From JBFKAV01 sp041621405 (GTDB lineage: Bacteria > Pseudomonadota > Alphaproteobacteria > Rhodobacterales > Rhodobacteraceae), in contig JBFKAV010000064.1 of NCBI GenBank assembly GCA_041621405.1, positions 1 through 18,850 of the forward strand: 18,850 bases of DNA, in the 5' to 3' direction. A program made the position numbers and the translations under genes. This document shows positions 13,341 through 18,850 of the stretch, one piece after another (position 1 is the first letter of the stretch; each line of letters starts with the position of its first letter). Below the pieces are notes generated by a model. It made no database searches and had not been told where the DNA came from. It was given only the letters and a program-made list of their open reading frames with translations.

Positions 13341-13965
13341 GCGGCGGCGGCGGGGCGGCGGGCAGGAACAGGTTCTTCAGGAACGTGCGCAGCAGCATCA
13401 GCTGCCCCACCACCGCCCTGGGGTCGTTCAGCGCCCGGTTCATCACCAGACCGCCTTCGACCACGGTGTTCACCATGTCCGACAGCGCGTCGATGTCGAC
13501 CGGCTCGCGCGGCGGGTAGAGCGCCAGGATCTCCTCGAAGATCTCGCGAAACCGCGCCCGCCAGCCCAGCACCGCCCGGCGGTTCGCCTCGCGCACGTCG
13601 GCGTTGAACAGCCGGTCCTGGTAGGCGGCCGAGGCGACCAGGCAGCCGGGATGGCCGTTCGGCATGTCCTCGAGCAGTTCGGCCAGGAGCTTCAACCCGA
13701 TCAACCCGGCCTGCAGCGGGTCGTCCGAGAGCTCGCGCGCCCGCGCCCATAGGTCGTCGAATAGCTGGTTCTCGACCTCGATGTAGCGCTCGATCAGCGC
13801 CAGGGCGAGTGCGTTCTTGTCGGAAAAATGGTAAAAGAAACCGCTCTTGGTGATCTCGGCAGCCGCAACGATCTCGTCGATCGACGTCGCGTCGAAACCC
13901 TTGGCGAGCACCGCTTCCTCGGCGATGTCGAGAATCCTGGAGCGGGTGTCGGAGCCCTTGCCCAT
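13297..13965 (-). CDS. TetR/AcrR family transcriptional regulator
   Basis: A 222-residue repressor-type protein. The N-terminal TetR DNA-binding domain is clear: TRSRILDIAEEAVLAKGFDA, then SIDEIVAAAEITKSGFFYHF at about residues 28-47 with the recognition helix and the KSGFFYHF signature. The remaining part is a helical ligand domain that ends in a Pro-rich tail. The start MGKGSDTRS is supported by AGGAGG 9 nt upstream; the longer frame to 14109 would add an unlikely 48 residues. The gene is divergent from the homocysteine S-methyltransferase gene, so that gene is a natural candidate target along with tetR itself. The ligand is unknown. Its 3' end overlaps DUF2461 by 44 bp. Confidence 0.93.
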   Translation of the reverse strand: MGKGSDTRSRILDIAEEAVLAKGFDATSIDEIVAAAEITKSGFFYHFSDKNALALALIERYIEVENQLFDDLWARARELSDDPLQAGLIGLKLLAELLEDMPNGHPGCLVASAAYQDRLFNADVREANRRAVLGWRARFREIFEEILALYPPREPVDIDALSDMVNTVVEGGLVMNRALNDPRAVVGQLMLLRTFLKNLFLPAAPPPPLSREASPEAAGARS

Positions 13966-14164
13966 GGCCCGGCTCCTCCTCAACGCTTGACCTACGGTAC
14001 GGTTTTTCGGCGATGGCGGGCGCGCGCCTCCTGGCGTGCGGACCGACAAGGTTTTGAAATGGCGCCGCAAAACCCCTGTTCGAGTGAAGTATACCGCAAT
14101 CCTGCTCAACGGGCCAGTTCCTACCCCCTATGGTCCGGGCATTCCAATCCGAGGGAGAACAGAT
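13966..14164. promoter_or_regulatory. Divergent control region between the TetR gene and the methyltransferase gene
   Basis: The 199-bp gap must hold both promoters. It contains a tandem repeat ACGGT-ACGGT (13994-14003) close to the tetR side, next to TTGACC (13987-13992). Toward the methyltransferase gene, CGGGCCA (14110-14116) can pair with TGGTCCG (14131-14137). Its loop bears CCCT (14126-14129), complementary to AGGG within the AGGGAG Shine-Dalgarno sequence (14152-14157). Neither element is proven. Confidence 0.4.
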
Positions 14165-15118
14165 ATGACCAGACCCAATCGCATCGGCGCCTATCTCGAC
14201 AGCGCGACGCCCTATCTCACCGATGGCGGGCTCGAGACCTCGATGGTGTTCCACGAAGGCCTCGACCTGCCGAGCTTTGCCGCCTTCACGCTCCTGGACA
14301 GCGACACCGGCAAGGCCGCGCTCACCCGCTACTTCGAGCGCTTCATCCGCCTCGCCGAAAAGGCCGGCACCGGTTTCGTGCTCGACACCGTGACCTGGCG
14401 CGCCAACCGCGACTGGATCGCCAGGATGGGGCTTCCCAAGTCGGCCATCGAAAGCGTGAACGCCCGCGCCGTGGCCTACGCCGAGGAGTTGAGGGCGCGC
14501 CACGAGAAGAGCGGCCTGCCGATCTTGCTGAATGGCGTCGTCGGCCCCGCCGGCGACGGCTACGTGATCGAGGAGGCGTTCGACCCCGAGGCCGCCGAGG
14601 AAAGCCATGCGCCGCAGGTCGCGGCGCTGAAGGCGGCGGGGGCCGATATCGTCTCGGCGATCACCATGACCCATGCCGGCGAGGCGGCGGGCATCGCCCG
14701 CGCCGCAAAGTCTGCCGGGATCCCGGTCGCGATCTCGTTCACCGTCGAGACCGACGGCCGGCTGCCCACCGGGCAGGCGATCCCCGACGCAATCGCCGAA
14801 GTCGACGGGCTGACCGGGCGCGCGCCGCTCTACTACCTGGTGAACTGCGCCCATCCCGACCACTTCGACGCCGAGATCAAGGCCGGCGCGGCCTGGCTCG
14901 GCCGCCTGGGCGGGCTCCGCGCCAACGCCTCGCGCCTGAGCCACGCCGAGCTCGATGCCGCAACCGAGCTCGACGACGGCGATCCGGCGGAATTCGGGCA
15001 CCTGCACGAAGCGCTGATCGCACGGCTGCCGGCGCTGCGGGTCGTGGGCGGCTGCTGCGGCACCGATCACCGCCACGTCGGCGAAATCGGCACGAAGCTT
15101 CACGTCCACGCGGCCTGA
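14165..15118 (+). CDS. Homocysteine S-methyltransferase family protein
   Basis: A 317-residue zinc methyltransferase of the MmuM/BHMT/MetH N-terminal family, which transfers a methyl group from a donor such as S-methylmethionine or betaine to homocysteine, giving methionine. DGGLET is at 20-25. The zinc-binding cysteines are C228 (YYLVNCAHP) and C297-C298 (VVGGCCGTDHRH), and the NGVVGPAGDGY motif is at about 123-133. The start MTRPNRIG follows AGGGAG at 7 nt; the upstream in-frame ATG at 14036 would add 43 residues without similarity. The donor is not clear from sequence; the single-domain size excludes MetH. Divergent to a TetR gene that may control it. Confidence 0.9.
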   Translation: MTRPNRIGAYLDSATPYLTDGGLETSMVFHEGLDLPSFAAFTLLDSDTGKAALTRYFERFIRLAEKAGTGFVLDTVTWRANRDWIARMGLPKSAIESVNARAVAYAEELRARHEKSGLPILLNGVVGPAGDGYVIEEAFDPEAAEESHAPQVAALKAAGADIVSAITMTHAGEAAGIARAAKSAGIPVAISFTVETDGRLPTGQAIPDAIAEVDGLTGRAPLYYLVNCAHPDHFDAEIKAGAAWLGRLGGLRANASRLSHAELDAATELDDGDPAEFGHLHEALIARLPALRVVGGCCGTDHRHVGEIGTKLHVHAA

Positions 15119-15142
15119 GCGAACCGGAAGGAGGATCACGCC

Positions 15143-15319
15143 ATGAACCATCGTCTGCCCATCGTCCGCCGGCTGACCGGGATGCTCGCGCTGCCGGATG
15201 TTCTGCCAGCGCACGGCGACCCATCGGAAGGCGCTGCACGACGCGCCCGCGGCCGGCGCGGCCCATCGGTGCAGCGCGCGCGGCTCGAGGCTGAACTGCG
15301 CCGGCACTGGTGGCTCTGA
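15143..15319 (+). CDS. Possible small Arg-rich protein, unknown
   Basis: A 58-codon frame (starting MNHRLPIVRRLTGMLALPDV) begins 24 nt after the methyltransferase stop and has a perfect AAGGAGG 8 nt upstream of its ATG. The product is very basic and ends in RRHWWL; no domain is recognised. A GC hairpin follows within 5 nt of the stop. The placement and Shine-Dalgarno favour translation, but the composition resembles chance frames in GC-rich DNA. A frame shift near 15198 would join it to another open frame, so a decayed gene is also possible. Confidence 0.4.
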   Translation: MNHRLPIVRRLTGMLALPDVLPAHGDPSEGAARRARGRRGPSVQRARLEAELRRHWWL

Positions 15320-15323
15320 ACCC

Positions 15324-15347
15324 CAGGGCCGGTCGCCCCGGCCCCTG
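15324..15347 (+). terminator. Terminator-like GC hairpin
   Basis: GGGCCGG (15326-15332) and CCGGCCC (15338-15344) pair around TCGCC, flanked by CAG and CTG. It sits just after the small ORF downstream of the methyltransferase gene. No T tract is present. Confidence 0.4.
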
Positions 15348-15410
15348 AACCCCCGCGCCGGCGGGCGAAGGCCCGGCGGCCGGGATCCCCCGGACCAGGC
15401 AGCTACCGAA

Positions 15411-15432
15411 CGCGATGCCCGCCGGCATCGCG
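15411..15432. repeat. Perfect 9-bp inverted repeat upstream of the secreted barrel protein gene
   Basis: CGCGATGCC (15411-15419) and GGCATCGCG (15424-15432) are exact complements around CGCC. The repeat is 67 bp upstream of the next ATG. It could be an operator or a leader hairpin. The rest of 15348-15498 is GC-rich with no other supported feature. Confidence 0.45.
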
Positions 15433-15498
15433 ACCGGAGGAGGCTTGCCCGGTCCGACCCGCAAACCCGCGAACCTGAAGACCAGAAAGGAAACGACC

Positions 15499-16053
15499 AT
15501 GATCAAGACCAATCTCACCGCGATGATCGTCGCCACGATGCTCGCCCTGCCCGCCGGGGCCGAGGGGCTCACCCGCTTCGACGTGGCCGAGGACCACACC
15601 CGCTTCGTCTTCGCGCCCCAGCCGGTGTTCGAGGACGGCATGCCGGCCTACGGCAACGTCTTCGTCACCCAGGGCTACATCTACCCCGCCGGCACGCTCG
15701 ACGGCGGCGTCGAGGGGGTGAACCCCGACGGCAGCCCGGCCTTTCCCGAGCTGGTGATCGGCACCTGGAATTGCGACGGGGTCTTCGTCGGGGACGGCAT
15801 GCGCACCGAGACCGGCACGCTGCTTCTCAGCCGCCAGACCTACCAGTTCGAGGACGGGCTGCTGATCACCCAGGGGCCCGAGCTGGTCGACATCGGCGTG
15901 CCGGTCGACCGCGCGGTCACCGGCGGCACCGGCGAGTACCTCGGTTTCGAAGGGGTGCAGGCGCAGGTGTTCCTCGGCATGTCCGACGGACTCGGCGCCC
16001 GGCTCCAGGTGGAGCTGAAGGCGGCCGAAGACCTGGCGGCGCTGGCGCGCTGA
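15499..16053 (+). CDS. Secreted allene-oxide-cyclase/dirigent-like barrel protein
   Basis: A 184-residue product with a signal peptide (MIKTNLTAMIVATMLALPAG, cleavage near AGA-EG). The mature part is rich in beta-strand-forming segments. It carries VTGGTGEYLGFEGVQAQV near the C-terminus, which matches the conserved TGGTGxYxGxxG signature of allene oxide cyclase/dirigent-type eight-stranded barrels. The only visible cysteine is in TWNCDGVFVG. Bacterial members are of unknown function; a plant-like cyclase activity should not be assumed. The start follows AAAGGAAA at a normal distance; an upstream in-frame ATG at 15415 would hide the signal peptide. It is followed by a clear terminator, and its operon link to the methyltransferase gene is unlikely because of the hairpins between them. 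Confidence 0.78.
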   Translation: MIKTNLTAMIVATMLALPAGAEGLTRFDVAEDHTRFVFAPQPVFEDGMPAYGNVFVTQGYIYPAGTLDGGVEGVNPDGSPAFPELVIGTWNCDGVFVGDGMRTETGTLLLSRQTYQFEDGLLITQGPELVDIGVPVDRAVTGGTGEYLGFEGVQAQVFLGMSDGLGARLQVELKAAEDLAALAR

Positions 16054-16078
16054 TTCCTCGCGCGGTCAGAAACGGGGC

Positions 16079-16105
16079 AGGGGGCGCCATCATGGCGCCC
16101 CCTTT
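16079..16105 (+). terminator. Intrinsic terminator after the secreted barrel protein gene
   Basis: AGGGGGCGCCA (16079-16089) and TGGCGCCCCCT (16093-16103) form an 11-bp perfect stem around a three-base loop, running into TTT. It lies 26 nt after the stop codon and separates this gene from rpsB. Confidence 0.78.
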
Positions 16106-16276
16106 CCCGTCTCGCAGCCAGGGGCAGGGGGCTTGCCAAGCGTGCCGATCCCGCGTAAGGCGGCGCCACTTCACAGGCGGAGTTCGGGCCTTCGGGGGAG
16201 ACATCCCCGTTCGGTCCACCGGTTGGGGGCAACCCTCAAAGGCTCTGCCGAGGCGCGAAACCGGAAAGGATTAGGC
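16106..16276 (+). promoter_or_regulatory. rpsB promoter region and structured 5' leader
   Basis: A weak promoter-like pair TTGCCA (16133-16138) and TAAGGC (16156-16161) is spaced 17 nt. Downstream, GGGCC (16186-16190) pairs with GGTCC (16213-16217), enclosing an inner GGGGA/TCCCC stem (16195-16199 and 16204-16208) with loop GACA. A second hairpin GGTTG/CAACC (16221-16225 and 16230-16234) follows. Leaders of rpsB-tsf in other proteobacteria serve autogenous control by S2; whether this one does is inferred. Confidence 0.5.
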
Positions 16277-17065
16277 ATGGCGCTCCCCGAGTTTTCCATG
16301 CGGCAGCTTCTTGAAGCTGGCGTACACTTCGGCCACCAGACCCAGCGGTGGAATCCCCGCATGGGCGAGTTCATCTACGGCGACCGCAACGGCATCCACA
16401 TCATCGACCTGACCCAGACGGTCCCGATGCTGGACGCGGCGCTCAACGTGATCCGCGAGACCGTGGCCAAGAACGGCCGCATCCTCTTCGTCGGCACCAA
16501 GCGTCAGGCCTCGAAACCGATCGCCGAGGCCGCCGAGAAGGCGGCGCAGTTCTACATGAACCATCGCTGGCTCGGTGGCACGCTGACCAACTGGAAGACG
16601 GTCAGCCAGTCGATCAGCCGCCTGAAGACGCTCGACGAGCAGCTGGCGCAGGGCGCCGAGGGCCTGACCAAGAAGGAGCGCCTCGGCATGGAGCGCGAGC
16701 AGGCCAAGCTGCAGGCCTCGCTCGGCGGGATCCGCGAGATGGGCGGGCTGCCGGACCTTCTCTTCGTGATCGACGTGAACAAGGAAGACCTGGCGATCCT
16801 TGAGGCCAAGAAGCTCGGCATCCCAGTGGTGGCGGTCGTCGACACCAACTGCTCGCCCGAGGGCGTGGACTACGTGATCCCCGGCAACGACGACGCCGCC
16901 CGCGCCATCGCGCTCTACTGCGATCTCGCCAGCCGCGCCGCGCTCGACGGCATGTCGGCCCAGCTCGGCGCCGCCGGCGTCGATCTCGGTGCCTTGGAAG
17001 AAACGCCCGCCGAGGAAGCCGCGGAAGAAGCCGAGCCCGCCGCCGAGGAGAAGGCCGGGGCCTGA
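16277..17065 (+). CDS. rpsB: 30S ribosomal protein S2
   Basis: A 262-residue component of the small ribosomal subunit that binds on the back of the 30S head-body junction and is needed for S1 binding. The N-terminal MALPEFSMRQLLEAGVHFGH, RWNPRMGEFIYGDRNGIHII and HRWLGGTLTNWKT segments are family signatures, as is VDTNCSPEGVDYVIPGNDDA. The C-terminus has an Ala/Glu-rich acidic tail of about 25 residues, usual in alphaproteobacteria. AAAGGA precedes the ATG at 7 nt. It is followed by tsf after 74 nt without a terminator, so the standard rpsB-tsf operon is present. The frame is open to 16133 upstream, but the annotated start matches the family. Confidence 0.98.
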   Translation: MALPEFSMRQLLEAGVHFGHQTQRWNPRMGEFIYGDRNGIHIIDLTQTVPMLDAALNVIRETVAKNGRILFVGTKRQASKPIAEAAEKAAQFYMNHRWLGGTLTNWKTVSQSISRLKTLDEQLAQGAEGLTKKERLGMEREQAKLQASLGGIREMGGLPDLLFVIDVNKEDLAILEAKKLGIPVVAVVDTNCSPEGVDYVIPGNDDAARAIALYCDLASRAALDGMSAQLGAAGVDLGALEETPAEEAAEEAEPAAEEKAGA

Positions 17066-17139
17066 AGCCGGCCCTTCCACATGCCATGACCGGGCGGAGG
17101 CGACCCCGCCCATTTCCCCGCATTCCGAGGAGAGAGCAA

Positions 17140-18012
17140 ATGACGATCACCGCGAGCATGGTGAAAGAGCTGCGCGAGATGACCGGCGCCGGCATGATGG
17201 ACGCCAAGAAGGCGCTCACCGAGAACAATGGCGACATGGACGCCGCGGTCGACTGGCTGCGTACCAAGGGCCTCGCCAAGGCCGCCAAGAAGTCCGGCCG
17301 CACCGCCGCCGAGGGCCTCGTCGGCGTGGCCGTGAAGGGTGGCGTCGGCGTCGCCGTCGAGGTCAATTCCGAGACCGACTTCGTGGCCAAGAACGCCGAG
17401 TTCCAGGCGATGGTCGCAGCGATCACCGAGGCGGCGCTCGGCGCCAGGGACCTGGAGTCGCTGAAGGCCGCCAAGATCGGCGGCAAGACCGTCGCGGAGA
17501 CGCTGACCGACGCGATCGCCAAGATCGGCGAGAACATGACGCTGCGCCGGATGGCCCGGGTCGAGGGCGACGCGGTGGCGACCTACGTGCACAACGCCGC
17601 CGCCGAGGGCATGGGCAAGATCGGCGTGCTGGTGGCGCTCAAGGGCAAGGACGGCGGACTTGGCAAGCAGGTGGCGATGCACGTCGCCGCAGCCAACCCG
17701 GCTTCGCTCAGCGAGAAGGACCTCGACCCGGCGGTGGTCGAGAAGGAACGTCAGATCCAGATCGAGATCGCACGGGAATCGGGCAAGCCCGAGGCGGTGA
17801 TCGAGAAGATGATCGAAGGCCGGATGAAGAAGTTCGCCGCCGAGGTCACGCTGCTTGGCCAGGCGTTCGTGATCAACCCCGAGCTGACCGTGGCCCAGGC
17901 GGCGAAGGAGGCGGGCGCCGAGATCACCGGTTTCGCGCGCCTCGCCGTGGGCGAGGGGATCGAGAAGAAGGAAGAGGATTTCGCCGCTGAGGTGGCGAAG
18001 CTCAACGTCTGA
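17140..18012 (+). CDS. tsf: Elongation factor Ts
   Basis: A 290-residue guanine nucleotide exchange factor that recycles EF-Tu from GDP to GTP form. The N-terminal UBA-like domain (SMVKELREMTGAGMMDAKKA) and the exchange motif NSETDFVAKN (TDFV at 79-82) are intact. The HVAAANP segment and the C-terminal part (LLGQAFVINPELTVAQAAKE) follow. GAGGAGAGAG lies just before the ATG. It is the second gene of rpsB-tsf and is closed by a strong hairpin terminator. Gene order and length are standard. Confidence 0.98.
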   Translation: MTITASMVKELREMTGAGMMDAKKALTENNGDMDAAVDWLRTKGLAKAAKKSGRTAAEGLVGVAVKGGVGVAVEVNSETDFVAKNAEFQAMVAAITEAALGARDLESLKAAKIGGKTVAETLTDAIAKIGENMTLRRMARVEGDAVATYVHNAAAEGMGKIGVLVALKGKDGGLGKQVAMHVAAANPASLSEKDLDPAVVEKERQIQIEIARESGKPEAVIEKMIEGRMKKFAAEVTLLGQAFVINPELTVAQAAKEAGAEITGFARLAVGEGIEKKEEDFAAEVAKLNV

Positions 18013-18041
18013 TCGGCGCGAGGCATCGCTGCGAAAACGAG

Positions 18042-18072
18042 AACGGAGCGGCCGGGGAGGGCCGCTCCGTTT
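18042..18072 (+). terminator. Intrinsic terminator of the rpsB-tsf operon
   Basis: AACGGAGCGGCC (18042-18053) and GGCCGCTCCGTT (18060-18071) form a perfect 12-bp stem with loop GGGGAG, followed by a short T run and TTCCGTTT. It starts 29 nt after the tsf stop codon. Confidence 0.85.
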
Positions 18073-18198
18073 CCGTTTGCGCCGCGCTCGGGGATGCGGC
18101 GGGGCGCGTCCGGGGGTGCCGACCGGCGCGGCAGGAATACGCCGCCCCGGCCGACGGGTCCGGTTTCCCGGATGCGGCCCAACTTGCCCAAAATCTCA

Positions 18199-18304
18199 AG
18201 CCGTTCCGAGCCGCTGTTCCTTGGCTAATGCCACCACTCACGGAACGGTTGCAGAGTGCCGCATGACGTAAGGTAAGGAAAGTCAGGGAATCCTTACCTC
18301 GTCA
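18199..18304. repeat. Cluster of inverted repeats between tsf and the LuxR gene
   Basis: CCGTTCCG (18201-18208) is complementary to CGGAACGG (18241-18248), enclosing a small TGGC-taat-GCCA hairpin. A second element, TGACG-ta-AGGTAAGGA (18264-18279), pairs with TCCTTACCT-CGTCA (18291-18304) around an 11-base loop and begins 5 nt after the luxR stop on the minus strand. The second may be the 3'-end structure of the luxR mRNA, although no T tract follows. No ORF is supported here; 18077-18198 shows nothing else. Confidence 0.5.
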
Positions 18305-18309
18305 CCCGG

Positions 18310-18850
18310 TCATATCCCCTCGTCGCGCGGCTGCACGACGAAGATCTGGTTCTGGAACGAGGCCTTGAGCACGGCCTGCGCGGTCGTCTCCACGTCAAGC
18401 GCCTCGCGCGCCAGCCGCAGGTGTTTTTCCACCGTCGCCGGCGTCAGCCCCATCAGCACCGCGATGTCCTGCGTCGTCTTGCCGTCGCCGACCCATTCCA
18501 GCGCCTCGCGCTGGCGCTTGGTCAGCGGCCGGCGGGCGCCGGTGTAGGGCAGGGTGGTGATCTTGAGATGCGCCACCGTCGCGAGCTGCAGCAGGCAGCG
18601 GCCATGGTCATGCCAGACCGCATCGGCCTCCTGCTGCGTCATCCCGCGCCGCGCGGTCAGCGCCAGCACTCCCTGCGCGCGCTGCGACAGTGCGGGAAAG
18701 CTGATCGAGTAACCGGCCGCGACGCCCATTTTCTGGTTGAACTCAACGACTTCCAGCTCGGCTTCCGAAAGGCGCGGGGCCTGCTCGGCAATCCAGCTCC
18801 AGGAGCAGGCGCCGGTGTTCTCCGCCGCCCAGCGCAACATCGGCGCATGC
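18310..18850 (-). CDS. LuxR family transcriptional regulator, 5'-truncated by the window edge
   Basis: The frame is open to the window end with codons His-Ala-Pro before the first visible Met, so the N-terminus (about 60 residues) is missing and the true start is outside. The visible part holds the second half of an autoinducer-binding-like domain (MLRWAAENTGACSWSWIAEQ, then GVAAGYSISFPALSQRAQGV) and the C-terminal LuxR helix-turn-helix (LTKRQREALEWVGDGKTTQD, then IAVLMGLTPATVEKHLRLAR). The family normally binds acyl-homoserine lactones and controls transcription as a dimer. No luxI is seen in the window, so it may be a solo. It is convergent with tsf. Confidence 0.9.
   Translation of the reverse strand, partial: HAPMLRWAAENTGACSWSWIAEQAPRLSEAELEVVEFNQKMGVAAGYSISFPALSQRAQGVLALTARRGMTQQEADAVWHDHGRCLLQLATVAHLKITTLPYTGARRPLTKRQREALEWVGDGKTTQDIAVLMGLTPATVEKHLRLAREALDVETTAQAVLKASFQNQIFVVQPRDEGI

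Noticed and set aside
14036..14164. Known SAM riboswitch upstream of the methyltransferase gene
   Set aside because: The sequence does not show the conserved SAM-II or SAM/SAH core motifs as I know them; only an unproven hairpin and a 4-bp loop pairing were seen, reported as a low-weight finding.
12920..15307. Very long minus-strand open frame of 795 codons opposite the methyltransferase gene and through the TetR gene
   Set aside because: It is antisense to a clear homocysteine methyltransferase and out of frame with the clear TetR gene; its product has low-complexity composition and no recognisable motifs. It arises from GC-rich third positions.

Overview
The window looks like chromosomal DNA from a member of the Rhodobacterales (Alphaproteobacteria). 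It is GC-rich throughout. It carries an AcuI-type acrylyl-CoA reductase, an NADP-dependent isocitrate dehydrogenase of the eukaryote-like type, a poly-hydroxybutyrate-linked 3-hydroxybutyrate dehydrogenase, a short 'GGMAEPVMEP' membrane peptide of a kind I associate with that order, and a LuxR-type regulator. This lineage call is an inference from gene content. No phage, insertion sequence, CRISPR array, tRNA or rRNA was seen.

Layout. Positions 1-906 hold the end of acuI (+). It converges on a minus-strand series made of an Lrp/AsnC regulator, an exported HExxH protein and typA (1152-4303). A small exported peptide gene (4551-4790, +) follows, then icd with a clear intrinsic terminator (4841-6105, -). 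Next come an entericidin-like lipoprotein gene too short for ordinary ORF calling (6244-6363, -) and a YejA-like peptide-binding protein (6368-8179, -). In the divergent gap 8180-8446, a strong promoter-like sequence and a textbook terminator bracket about 76 nt on the plus strand, best read as an unannotated small RNA. bdhA (8447-9220, +) converges on a 62-aa membrane peptide gene. Then follow a DUF502 membrane protein gene, the psuK-psuG pseudouridine catabolism pair with a GTGA overlap, a DUF2461 protein (+) whose end overlaps a convergent TetR regulator, a homocysteine S-methyltransferase gene divergent from that regulator, a doubtful small ORF, and a secreted protein resembling the allene-oxide-cyclase barrel family. 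The window closes with rpsB-tsf behind a structured leader, and the C-terminal part of a convergent LuxR-type regulator.

Functionally the stretch is mostly core metabolism and translation: TCA cycle (icd), polyhydroxybutyrate and ketone-body use (bdhA), acryloyl-CoA reduction (acuI), pseudouridine salvage (psuKG), methyl transfer to homocysteine, and ribosome or translation factors (typA, rpsB, tsf). Four local regulators or regulatory elements stand out: Lrp, TetR, LuxR and the candidate sRNA. No obviously new multi-gene system was found. The least explained elements are the candidate sRNA at 8291-8366, the six-cysteine HELAH exported protein, the structured 5' leaders of rpsB and the methyltransferase gene, and the inverted repeats near icd and luxR.
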